Position numbers and translations under genes: made by a program. DNA of 50,814 bases from Terriglobia bacterium (lineage in GTDB: Bacteria; Acidobacteriota; Terriglobia; Bryobacterales; Bryobacteraceae), in assembly GCA_021325175.1 (NCBI GenBank), contig JAJPHS010000089.1, positions 1-50,814 of the forward strand, read 5' to 3'. Below, piece by piece: positions 6,993 through 14,716 of this stretch (the first letter of the stretch is position 1; every line of letters starts with the position of its first letter). The notes under the pieces were generated by a model that saw only the letters and a list, made by a program, of their open reading frames with translations, was not told the DNA's origin and made no database searches.

Positions 6993-8154
6993 GCGCCAGC
7001 ACCTCCAATTGTTCGCGCAGGATGTGATACGCCGATGCCTGCACTTCCTGGATGCGCGGGATGTAATCGGAGCGCACCACGACCGGAAAATCGGCCAGGC
7101 CGCGGCGCAAAATTTCACCGCCGTCGTAGCCGAGCAGCGCAACGGTCAGCAGCCCGCGTTTCCGCGCCTCTTCGAGCGCGAGAATAATATTGCGCGATCC
7201 GCCGCTGGTCGAAATTCCGATCGCGATATCCACCGGCCGCGCCTGCGCAATCATCTGTCGCAAAAAGATCACCTCTACGCCGACATCGTTGGCTACCGCC
7301 GTCAGCGTCGCCGGCTCCATTGCCAGCGAAACCGCCGGAATCGCGAGATAACCCGCCGGCGGAAGAACGCAATCGAGCGCGAAATCGTTGGCGTCAGTGG
7401 CCGAACCCCCGTTGCCGAACAGGATCAGCTTGCCGCCCTTTGCCAGCCGGTCATGAATCGCGCGCGCGGCTTCTTCAAGTCGCGCGGACTGCTCTTCGGC
7501 CAGGCGCGCGCGCAACTCCGCGTCATCGCGCGCCTTCATCTGTATCGATTCGGCGACCTGGGCGATCAGCCCGCCGGTTTTCTGCCGCTCGCCGCCGAGA
7601 AATGGATAGAGAAACGCCGATTCGCCCGCGTCCTGGCCGAGCTCGCGATGCTCGAAAAAGACATGCACCGTCTCCCACAGCGTGTGATAAAGAATTTCGA
7701 TCAGCTCCTGATGCTCGAATGGATCCGGCAGCGGATCGCTCAGCGCATACGTGCCGCTGTTTCCCGGGAGCGCAAAGGTCATCGCGCCGCGATTCCCAGC
7801 CCATTCGAGCACGGCCGAAACTTCTCCATCGCCTTCCGGCGGAGCGAACCCCATGACGATGTCCTCGGGCTGGAGAATCGACTTCACCCATGCTTCGAAA
7901 GCGAGCGAAATGTCGATAGCCGGCAGCGCCCGCTTGCCGACGATGATCGGATGCACAAATTCGACCGAGACGTGCTGCGCGTCCGTGGCGTATGGCCCGC
8001 GTCCGAAGGCCAGCAGGCGCCCGCCATTCAGGAATCGTTCCGACATTTCGCGGCAGGCGCCGGCCAGCCGCGCCGCTTCGCGATCGAAAAACGTCTGGTA
8101 GAGACGGTTACGCTTGATGAACCGCGCGGCGAGATTTTCCGCGACCGCCGTCAT
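6979..8154 (-). CDS. Tandem SIS-domain (phosphoheptose isomerase-like) protein of the hydrogenase operon
   Basis: 391 residues from ATG 8154, which shares one base with the hypE stop; a TTG at 8160 would add two residues. Two SIS modules are present: an N-terminal one (about 30-180, with a degraded GRGPYATDA site) and a C-terminal one (about 225-385) that closely resembles GmhA sedoheptulose-7-phosphate isomerase (KGGKLILFGNGGSATDAND, GISTSGGSRNI). Only the second copy retains the canonical phosphosugar-binding loops. GmhA-like genes recur beside group 1h hydrogenases in actinobacteria and acidobacteria, but no role in maturation is established. It might bind a phosphosugar or nucleotide intermediate. 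It could alternatively be a LPS heptose enzyme, but the operon position argues against that. Confidence 0.85.
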   Translation of the reverse strand: MTAVAENLAARFIKRNRLYQTFFDREAARLAGACREMSERFLNGGRLLAFGRGPYATDAQHVSVEFVHPIIVGKRALPAIDISLAFEAWVKSILQPEDIVMGFAPPEGDGEVSAVLEWAGNRGAMTFALPGNSGTYALSDPLPDPFEHQELIEILYHTLWETVHVFFEHRELGQDAGESAFLYPFLGGERQKTGGLIAQVAESIQMKARDDAELRARLAEEQSARLEEAARAIHDRLAKGGKLILFGNGGSATDANDFALDCVLPPAGYLAIPAVSLAMEPATLTAVANDVGVEVIFLRQMIAQARPVDIAIGISTSGGSRNIILALEEARKRGLLTVALLGYDGGEILRRGLADFPVVVRSDYIPRIQEVQASAYHILREQLEVLARGRP

Positions 8155-9194
8155 CAGCAAATCCTCGGGAGCGGGTCGCCGACCAGCATGTCCACGATCC
8201 GGCTGCCGCCATAAGCCGACTTCACCACCACTGCGCCGGCAGGGTGCGCGATGACTTCTCCGAAAATCGACGCGTATTCTCCGCCCGGCGTCTCGCGAAG
8301 CGCGGCCACGGCGGCTTCGGCAGAATCCCGCGCCACCACCGCGATCAACTGCCCTTCATTGGCGATGTGCAGCGGATCGAGCCCGAGCAGCTCGCAAGCG
8401 CCGCGGACGGCGTCGCGCACCGGAATTCTTTCCTCCTCGGCGGCGATTGCCAGGCCGCAATCGAGCGACAGTTCATTCAGCGCCGTCGCCACGCCCCCGC
8501 GCGTCGGATCTCGCATCCAGTGCACCGCGCCGCCGGCCGCGCGCGCCAGCGCTTCCACCAGCGGCAGCACGGATCGCGTATCGGAGCGCAGCTCCGCTTC
8601 AAAATCGAGCTCGCCGCGGGCGAGCAGAATGGTGATGCCGTGATCGCCGATGGGGCCGGAAAGAATCACCTGATCGCCCACGCGGACGCGCGCCGGCGAA
8701 ATTTCAAGATCCGGAATGACGCGTCCAACAGCCGAGGTCGTGATGTACATGCCGTCGGCTTTTCCGTGCTCGACGACTTTCGTATCGCCGCCGGCGATGG
8801 TCACGCCCGCGCGCGCGGCGGCGCCGGCCATGGCGCGAATCTCGGCTTCCAGTATCTCGGTGGGAAGACCGGCTTCAAGAACATAGCCCGCGACCATCGC
8901 GACGGCTCGTGCGCCGGAGACGGCCAGATCATTGACGGTTCCATTCACCGCAAGCTCGCCGATCGAGCCGCCGGGAAAGCGAAGTGGATGGACCACGAAG
9001 CTGTCGGTGGTAAGGGCCAGGCGCGCGCCGCCGACGTCCACGCGCGCAGCGTCGCCGAGTGGCTCCCATGAAGGTCCGAACAGGATCGGCGCGAACAGGC
9101 CGTCGATCAACCTGCGGCTGGCCTTGCCGCCCGCCCCGTGGGCCATCTCCACGCGGGCGTCCTGAAAACGGATCTTTCGCGCCACTCCGCTCAT
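8154..9194 (-). CDS. hypE: Hydrogenase maturation protein HypE (carbamoyl dehydratase)
   Basis: 346 residues. HypE receives a carbamoyl group from HypF on its C-terminal Cys and dehydrates it to thiocyanate, the source of the active-site CN ligands. The PurM-like ATP-binding architecture is clear (MAHGAGGKASRRLI near the N-terminus, GGSIGELAVNGTVNDLAVSG, MRDPTRGGVATALNE). The protein ends exactly in PRIC, so the essential terminal Cys346 is present. It overlaps hypD by 4 nt (ATGA). Confidence 0.97.
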   Translation of the reverse strand: MSGVARKIRFQDARVEMAHGAGGKASRRLIDGLFAPILFGPSWEPLGDAARVDVGGARLALTTDSFVVHPLRFPGGSIGELAVNGTVNDLAVSGARAVAMVAGYVLEAGLPTEILEAEIRAMAGAAARAGVTIAGGDTKVVEHGKADGMYITTSAVGRVIPDLEISPARVRVGDQVILSGPIGDHGITILLARGELDFEAELRSDTRSVLPLVEALARAAGGAVHWMRDPTRGGVATALNELSLDCGLAIAAEEERIPVRDAVRGACELLGLDPLHIANEGQLIAVVARDSAEAAVAALRETPGGEYASIFGEVIAHPAGAVVVKSAYGGSRIVDMLVGDPLPRIC

Positions 9195-10306
9195 GGCGCG
9201 CCCACCGCGGCCTTGCGATGCTCAAACGTATAGTAGGCCGCGCACGATCCTTCCGAGGAAACCATCAGCGCGCCGATGGGATGCTCCGGCGTGCATTCCT
9301 TGCCGAACAATTTGCACTGCGCCGGCTGGAGCACGCCCTTGAGAACCTCGCCGCATTGCGCCGCTTTAGGATCGGTGACGCGGACGCCGGGCACCGTGAA
9401 GCGCCGCTCCGCGTCCCATTCCGCGTATTCGTCGCGGATGCGCAGAGCCGATTGCGAGATGAATCCCAGGCCGCGCCATTCAAAATACGGGCGCAGTTCA
9501 AAAACCTCCGCCAGCGCCTTCAACGCCGAGCGGTTTCCTTCCCACGGCACCACGCGACCGTACTGATTTTCGACCTTCGCTTCGCCGTTTCGAAGCTGCC
9601 GCAGCAGCATCGCCACCGCTTGCAGAATATCGAGAGGCTCGAATCCTGAAACAACGATCGGTTTTTTCTCATTGCGCGCGATCCATTCATACGGGCGACA
9701 GCCGATCACCGTCGAAACATGACCCGGCCCGATAAACGCGTCGATCCGCATATCCGGCGAATCGAGAATCGCGCGAATGGCGGGAATGATCGTCACGTGA
9801 TTGCAAAACACCGAAAAATTCCCGATCCCGCGCTCGCGGGCGCGCTTGAGCGTGAGCGCGGTGGATGGCGCGGTCGTCTCAAACCCGATCGCGAAAAACA
9901 GGACGTGCCGGTCCGGATTCGCCTCGGCTATTTTCAGGGCATCGGCGGGCGAATAAACAATTCGCACATCCACGCCGCGAGCTTTCTGCTCGAGCGGGCT
10001 GCCGTGCGTACCGGGCACGCGCATCATATCTCCGAACGCCGTGAAGATCACTTCCGGCTGCCGCGCCAAGGCCAGTCCATCGTCGATGCGGCCCATCGGA
10101 AGAACGCAGACCGGACAGCCGGGGCCATGCACCAGCTCGATATTCCGAGGCAGAAGATCCTTCAGGCCGAAGCGATAAATGGCGTGGGTGTGGCCGCCGC
10201 ACACCTCCATGAAGCGATAATGCCGCGACGGATCAATCAGGCGGCGAATTTCCTCGCGCGCTTTCCCGATCAGCTCCGGACGGCGAAATTCATCGACGTA
10301 TTTCAT
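9191..10306 (-). CDS. hypD: Hydrogenase maturation scaffold HypD
   Basis: 371-residue iron-sulfur protein on which, with HypC, the Fe(CN)2CO unit is assembled. Seen: CGGHTH (Cys36), GPGCPVC (Cys64/67), an internal GFETTAPS segment, and the C-terminal cysteine set (QCGEVLKG, PAQCKLFGKECTP, EGSCAAYY) that ligates the [4Fe-4S] cluster. Full length and intact. Three bases separate it from hypC upstream. Confidence 0.97.
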   Translation of the reverse strand: MKYVDEFRRPELIGKAREEIRRLIDPSRHYRFMEVCGGHTHAIYRFGLKDLLPRNIELVHGPGCPVCVLPMGRIDDGLALARQPEVIFTAFGDMMRVPGTHGSPLEQKARGVDVRIVYSPADALKIAEANPDRHVLFFAIGFETTAPSTALTLKRARERGIGNFSVFCNHVTIIPAIRAILDSPDMRIDAFIGPGHVSTVIGCRPYEWIARNEKKPIVVSGFEPLDILQAVAMLLRQLRNGEAKVENQYGRVVPWEGNRSALKALAEVFELRPYFEWRGLGFISQSALRIRDEYAEWDAERRFTVPGVRVTDPKAAQCGEVLKGVLQPAQCKLFGKECTPEHPIGALMVSSEGSCAAYYTFEHRKAAVGAP

Positions 10307-10309
10307 GCT

Positions 10310-10585
10310 TCAGGTCGCCTCCAGGCCCTGGCGCAGCTCGATCGCGGCGGCTTCGGTTTCACCCAGCGCTTCGAGCAACCGGATCTGCTCCATCGCGTGC
10401 CGTTCGCTGACCTTGCTCATCGCGAATCCGACGTGGATCAGCACCCAATCGCCGACGCGGCCTGGGTCCGCCTCCTCAAGCAAACCGAGATCCACTTTGC
10501 GGCGCACGCCGAGCACTTCCACCAGCGCCTGCGCCGAATCGCCAGGCAGCATCTCTACGATTTTTCCGGGAATCGCCAGGCACAT
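10310..10585 (-). CDS. hypC: Hydrogenase maturation chaperone HypC/HupF
   Basis: 91 residues. The N-terminal MCLAIPGKIVE carries the essential Cys2 that contacts the iron and the large-subunit precursor. The segment VGDWVLIHVGFAMSKV is the second family signature, followed by a helical C-terminus. It acts as a chaperone between HypD and the apo large subunit. Only one hypC copy is seen in the window. Confidence 0.96.
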   Translation of the reverse strand: MCLAIPGKIVEMLPGDSAQALVEVLGVRRKVDLGLLEEADPGRVGDWVLIHVGFAMSKVSERHAMEQIRLLEALGETEAAAIELRQGLEAT

Positions 10586-10610
10586 AAGCTCAGCTTAAGC
10601 TCCATCTTTT

Positions 10611-11093
10611 TCACAATCGCGATGTTACGGTTAACCCCGCGCCGTCATGGATCAGCCGTTCGACAACATTGGCGGCCTCTTCGACCGCTGCGGCCACCGG
10701 CTTGCTGAGGCCGATTTTTCCTTCCTCCGGACCCAGATCGGCCGGCTCGCATCCGACGATCAGGACCGGGCACGCCGCGCCCATCGATTTCGTCGCGCGC
10801 AGAACGCTCGCCGGATCCATGCTGTGCGGATCAAGCGCCGCAACGCCCGCCTGTTCATCCGGCTCGATGACGTGGATCGTGCCCGGCTCGGCGCCGCGCG
10901 GGCAGGCGTCCACCAGAATCGCCAGATCGTAGGGCTCCATAAGCGAGTACGCCAGGTCCAGCCCGCGAATTCCGAAATCCTTCAGAACCACGCCTTCCGG
11001 CAGCGGGCGCGATCGCAGAAGGCGCGCCACCTCGCAGCCAAATCCGTCGTCGCCGAGAAAAATGTTGCCGATGCAGGCCACCAGAATTTTCAC
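10611..11093 (-). CDS. Hydrogenase maturation endopeptidase (HyaD/HupD/HoxW family)
   Basis: 160 residues; GTG start at 11093 in a GTGA overlap with the preceding gene. Seen: IGNIFLGDDGFGCEVA (family N-terminal signature with the Ni-sensing acidic residue), LVDACPRG and DPHSMDP. It removes the C-terminal tail of the large subunit after Ni insertion. The matching substrate, with a cleavable tail after DPCLPCGVH, is the large subunit at 14717-16513. The protease sits at the head of hypCDE rather than next to its substrate. Confidence 0.93.
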   Translation of the reverse strand: MKILVACIGNIFLGDDGFGCEVARLLRSRPLPEGVVLKDFGIRGLDLAYSLMEPYDLAILVDACPRGAEPGTIHVIEPDEQAGVAALDPHSMDPASVLRATKSMGAACPVLIVGCEPADLGPEEGKIGLSKPVAAAVEEAANVVERLIHDGAGLTVTSRL

Positions 11094-11386
11094 AGCGGCT
11101 CCACTTCATCGGCGTGAAAAAAGAAACGGTGACCCGGCTGCCGGAGCATGCCGAGATCCCGGCCCGGATCTTCCTCAAGCACCACCGCGATTTGAATTTT
11201 TCCTTCGTAATCCTGTTCGAGCTTTTCAACAATCGCGATCTTTCCGGCGAGAATCGAATCCATGATGTCCGCCCCGGGTTTGGGCCGCAGCCGTACGCGA
11301 TCTCCGGCGCGAACTTCGGTGCCGGCGATCGACACCTGCTCCAGAGGATTAAAGTCTTCGAGAAGATGCCACTCCCATTCGTTCAT
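11090..11386 (-). CDS. Small conserved protein of group 1h hydrogenase operons (unknown)
   Basis: 98 residues, no signal or membrane segment. Beta-rich middle: VRAGDRVRLRPKPGADIMDSILAGKIAIVEKLEQDYEGKIQIAVVLE, followed by DPGRDLGMLRQPGHRFFF. The pattern resembles a small SH3-like barrel. I recall similar short proteins beside other group 1h hydrogenases but cannot name the family. It overlaps its neighbours by 4 nt on each side, so it is co-translated with the unknown upstream protein and the protease. A maturation or assembly role is likely by context only. Confidence 0.7.
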   Translation of the reverse strand: MNEWEWHLLEDFNPLEQVSIAGTEVRAGDRVRLRPKPGADIMDSILAGKIAIVEKLEQDYEGKIQIAVVLEEDPGRDLGMLRQPGHRFFFHADEVEPL

Positions 11387-12252
11387 TTGAGTCCACGTAA
11401 GGCGCCGTGCAGCTTCGCGAAATGCTCCGGCGGAAGCGTTTCAGTTCGCTCCAGAATGCGGCGGGCGCGTTCATCGCCGGTGCGAACCTCCTGCTTTTCT
11501 TCTTCGGTCATGGTCAGGATGCGCAGCGCGAGAATTTCGTCGATCTCGGTCGCGTCAAACAGATCGCCGGGACTTTCCGGCGCAATCCGCGGATAATCGT
11601 ACAAAATGATCGGCGATACAAGCATCATTTCGCGCTCGCCGGGCTCGCCGGCCAGCACCGGCCACGCGCCCACGTTGCGGCAGCCTTCCGCGGCCTCGCG
11701 AAACTGCTCCTCGGGCTCCAGGAGCGAAACAAACCGCCCGCCTTCGACGCGCAAAATGTGATGCGCCGAAACCATCGAGCGCGCGAGCGCCTTCTCGCGA
11801 TTCAAAAACTCGCCATCGGCGCAGTTGCGAACGCGCGCGACGATCTTTCGCAGACTCCCGCCGAGCGGCTCCCAGCGGATCTCGATTTCTCCCTCAATCG
11901 CGCCATCAAAAGAGAACGACTCGCGCCGCGGCGAATCGGGCTCGGCCGCGATGCTCACCTCGCGTTCGCGGCCTTCCTGCCAATCTCCGCGATCGATCAG
12001 TTGCAGGAATCGCGTTTTCATTTCGATCGCCGGTGATGCGCCTTCGATCAGACACTCGGTCCAGATTTCGAACGTATCCGGTTCCCGGCAGAACGCCGGC
12101 GGATAAAGAACGCCGAAATTGAATCGCTGCCGGTTCTTCATCGCCGAGCGGCGGTACGGGTACAAGAGATAGCCCTCATATAAAACCGCATTGGCGATGG
12201 TTTCGACGGCTTGGAAATTCACTGTGGTTAGACCCATTCGCGCCCGTTTCAT
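11383..12252 (-). CDS. Conserved hydrogenase-operon protein of unknown function (first gene of hyp operon)
   Basis: About 289 residues from ATG 12252; an upstream ATG at 12297 would overlap the divergent MFS start and an internal ATG at 12237 is possible. Soluble, with no known motif. A distinctive N-terminal stretch, VLYEGYLLYPYRRSAMKN followed by FGVLYPPAF, recurs (from memory) in proteins encoded next to group 1h hydrogenases in actinobacteria and acidobacteria. The rest is predicted beta-sandwich-like with an acidic, Glu-rich C-terminus. It heads the ten-gene maturation operon and is divergent from the MFS gene with a 44-nt gap. Function unknown. Confidence 0.8.
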   Translation of the reverse strand: MKRARMGLTTVNFQAVETIANAVLYEGYLLYPYRRSAMKNRQRFNFGVLYPPAFCREPDTFEIWTECLIEGASPAIEMKTRFLQLIDRGDWQEGREREVSIAAEPDSPRRESFSFDGAIEGEIEIRWEPLGGSLRKIVARVRNCADGEFLNREKALARSMVSAHHILRVEGGRFVSLLEPEEQFREAAEGCRNVGAWPVLAGEPGEREMMLVSPIILYDYPRIAPESPGDLFDATEIDEILALRILTMTEEEKQEVRTGDERARRILERTETLPPEHFAKLHGALRGLK

Positions 12253-12296
12253 AACAGTTGTTTCGGCGGAATGGCAAGCCGTGCCAAGATAGAACA

Positions 12297-13475
12297 ATGG
12301 GGTCGGGCGAGTCGCTAACGGGGCGCTTCTGGTGTCTGATCGGCGCGACGTTTCTCGGGTTTCTCGGCTTCGGATCCGTGCTGCCGGCGCTGGCTCCCCA
12401 TATCCACAACGATTTGGCCGGATCGGATCGCGCCGTCGGCTTCGTGATTGGAACGTTTTCCGTGGTCGCCTTGTGCAGCCGGCCGTTCGCTGGAAAGCTG
12501 GCGGATCAGAAAGGCCGCAAGCGCGCGTTTCTCACCGGCCTTTGTAGCTGCACGCTGGCCGGCGCCGCTTATCTGCTGCCATTCGGCGTCGGCGCAATGT
12601 ATGTGGCGCGATCCTTGCAGGGTCTGGGCGAGGCTTGTCTGTACACCGGAGCCGCGGCTTGGGCGGTGGAAGTGGCGGGCGTGCAGCGCAGTGCCCGCGC
12701 GCTCGGATACGTGAGCAGCGGGATCTGGGGCGGCATCGCCGCCGGACCGCTGGTGGGGCAGCTTCTTGGCTCCTTCGATCACGCCGCGAAATTTCAAATC
12801 GTGGCGGCGCTTTCGGCCATGGCGCTGCTCAGCCGCATTCCCGAGGATTATCGCCCTTCGGCGCATACAAGGCGCCCCGGCTGGCTGCGCGCATCGCTCA
12901 TCCCCGCGGGAATTTCCGTCGGCTTTACTAACGTGCATTATCCCGTCATCACCGGGTTTTTGATCTTGCATTTGGCGCGCCACGGCAACGCCGGACCCGC
13001 CGCGTTCTCCACTTACGCCGGCTTCGTTCTTCTTTCGCGTTTCTTCCTGGGTGGATTGCCGGATCGGATCCACCCCAGAATCACGTTCTATTCGGGACTG
13101 GCGAGCATGGCCATTGGATTGGCGATTCTCGCCGCCGCACCCGCCTTCACCGGCGCCGTCATCGGAGCCGGGCTGCTCGGCTTCGGCTTTTCATTTCCCT
13201 GGGCCTCCGTTGCGTCCTCGGTTCTGCGCAGAACGCGCGATGGCGAGCGCGGATCGGCGGTTAGCGTGCTCAGCGCGTTTTACGATCTGTTTGTCGGCAT
13301 GAGTTCGTTCTCGGCTGGATTGCTGGCTAACGCGTTCGGATACGAGTCCGCGTTCGTGATGGCGATCCTCGCCCTGGGAGCGGCGGCGGTCGCGGGACGC
13401 TTCGTCTTCGCCCCTCCGGCCGAACCAGCCCTCCAGGAATTAACGCCCGCGCGGGAAGTCGACTCGCTGTTTTAA
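12297..13475 (+). CDS. MFS transporter
   Basis: 392 residues from ATG 12297, with 12 predicted membrane helices of the major facilitator superfamily. The loop 2-3 motif is recognisable as GKLADQKGRKRAF. It is of the YfcJ/YhhS-like drug or small-solute exporter type; the substrate cannot be inferred. It lies between the two hydrogenase operons, divergent from the hyp operon and upstream of the structural genes on the same strand. Either it is an unrelated resident or it shares their regulation. An in-frame ATG at 12258 is less likely because it precedes the divergent gene's promoter space. Confidence 0.9.
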   Translation: MGSGESLTGRFWCLIGATFLGFLGFGSVLPALAPHIHNDLAGSDRAVGFVIGTFSVVALCSRPFAGKLADQKGRKRAFLTGLCSCTLAGAAYLLPFGVGAMYVARSLQGLGEACLYTGAAAWAVEVAGVQRSARALGYVSSGIWGGIAAGPLVGQLLGSFDHAAKFQIVAALSAMALLSRIPEDYRPSAHTRRPGWLRASLIPAGISVGFTNVHYPVITGFLILHLARHGNAGPAAFSTYAGFVLLSRFFLGGLPDRIHPRITFYSGLASMAIGLAILAAAPAFTGAVIGAGLLGFGFSFPWASVASSVLRRTRDGERGSAVSVLSAFYDLFVGMSSFSAGLLANAFGYESAFVMAILALGAAAVAGRFVFAPPAEPALQELTPAREVDSLF

Positions 13476-13494
13476 AACGGGAAATCTCTCGCCG

Positions 13495-13524
13495 GTCGGC
13501 GATCCACCGACAGCGGTGTCGCCG
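13495..13524 (+). other. Two mutually exclusive hairpins between MFS gene and hydrogenase
   Basis: The 199-nt gap 13476-13674 holds GTCGG (13495-13499)/CCGAC (13507-13511) and, overlapping it, CGGCGA (13497-13502)/TCGCCG (13519-13524). The two stems cannot form together. There is no T-tract. It could be a weak terminator for the MFS gene or, if the hydrogenase transcript begins upstream, an RNA switch. A TTTACA (13533-13538), 17-nt spacer, TACGGT pair downstream is a poor promoter candidate for the hydrogenase operon. The remainder of the gap shows nothing I can name. Confidence 0.3.
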
Positions 13525-13674
13525 TCATAGTCTTTACACCCGCCAGAGCATCGTTTACGGTTGAAATGATGACGGGAGCGCGCGCCGCGCTCTTCTCGCG
13601 GACCGAAAGCAGTATGCAGAATTCAAAGGACCGCATCCATTTCGTTTTCAAACCCGAACCAATCAGGAATTGTA

Positions 13675-14700
13675 ATGCCAGATACAGTTGTACACGTTCT
13701 CTGGATCAATGCCGGGCTGAGCTGCGACGGCGATTCCGTCTCGCTCACCGCCGCGCAGACGCCGAGCATTGAAGATATCGCCATGGGCGCGCTGCCCGGC
13801 CTGCCCAAAGTCGAGTTTCATTGGCCGCTGGTCGATTATAAAGTCGGCGCGGATTTCATGGAGCCGTACTGGCGCGCGGCGGAGGGCAAAATCGATCCTT
13901 TCGTGCTGATCATCGAAGGTTCCATCGCCAACGAGCGCATCAAGCGCGAAGGATACTGGACCGGCTTCGGCAACGATCCTGACACCGGGCAGCCCGTCAC
14001 CCTGATGGAATGGATCGACAAGCTCGCGCCCAAAGCATGGGGAGTGGTGGCCGCGGGCACCTGCGCGACCTACGGCGGCATTCATGCCATGCAAGGCAAT
14101 CCCACCGGCGCGATGGGCTTGCCGGATTATCTCGGTTGGAACTGGAGATCGAAAGCGGGACTGCCCATCGTCTGCGTCCCGGGTTGCCCGATTCAACCCG
14201 ACAATATGTCGGAAACGCTGCTCTATCTCTTGTACCAGGCGATGGGAACGGCGCCGATGATCCCGCTCGACGATAAGCTGCGGCCCACCTGGCTGTTCCA
14301 GGAAACGGTGCATCAGGGCTGCGATCGCGGCGGCTATTACGAGGAAGGCGATTTCGCCAAAGAATACGGCACGCGCCAATGCCTGGTGAAGATGGGCTGC
14401 TGGGGTCCGGTGGTCCACTGCAACGTAACCAAGCGCGGATGGATGGACGGCATCGGCGGATGTCCCAATGTCGGCGGCATCTGCATCGCCTGCACCATGC
14501 CGGGGTTCCCGGATAAATTCATGCCGTTCATGGATGAGCCGCCGGGCAGCCGCATGTCCACCGAGCTTACCGGCCATTTTTACGGCCCCATGATCCGCCG
14601 CCTGCGCGACATCACCAAACATACGGTCGATCAGGAGCCGAGGTGGCGTCATCCCGGAAGCGAGCTGACCACCGGTTATCGACGGCCGTGGACGCATTGA
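13675..14700 (+). CDS. hhyS: Group 1h [NiFe] hydrogenase small subunit
   Basis: 341 residues; AGGA (13665-13668) sits 6 nt before the ATG. It carries the three Fe-S clusters that take electrons from H2 oxidation. The proximal-cluster motif is SCDGDS: Cys17, Asp20, Cys130, Cys171, where most [NiFe] hydrogenases have a Cys at position 20. The Asp ligand is the hallmark of the oxygen-tolerant, high-affinity group 1h enzymes (actinobacterial type). Distal ligands are His213, Cys216, Cys236 and Cys242; medial candidates are Cys249, Cys263, Cys270 and Cys273. There is no twin-arginine signal peptide and no C-terminal membrane anchor, so the enzyme is cytoplasmic and must reach the quinone pool through a partner. 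Followed 16 nt later by the large subunit. Confidence 0.97.
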   Translation: MPDTVVHVLWINAGLSCDGDSVSLTAAQTPSIEDIAMGALPGLPKVEFHWPLVDYKVGADFMEPYWRAAEGKIDPFVLIIEGSIANERIKREGYWTGFGNDPDTGQPVTLMEWIDKLAPKAWGVVAAGTCATYGGIHAMQGNPTGAMGLPDYLGWNWRSKAGLPIVCVPGCPIQPDNMSETLLYLLYQAMGTAPMIPLDDKLRPTWLFQETVHQGCDRGGYYEEGDFAKEYGTRQCLVKMGCWGPVVHCNVTKRGWMDGIGGCPNVGGICIACTMPGFPDKFMPFMDEPPGSRMSTELTGHFYGPMIRRLRDITKHTVDQEPRWRHPGSELTTGYRRPWTH

Positions 14701-14716
14701 GCAACAAAGAGGAATT

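Noticed and set aside
12272..12286. Inverted repeat TGGCA-N5-TGCCA between the divergent hyp operon and MFS gene
   Set aside because: Only 5-bp arms; expected by chance in this GC-rich DNA. The nearby TGGCAC...TTGC resembles sigma-54 but the GG to GC spacing is 8, not 10.
13566..13772. Leader-peptide-like frame upstream of the hydrogenase small subunit
   Set aside because: It runs about 100 nt into hhyS in another frame, lacks a ribosome-binding site and has an unremarkable sequence.
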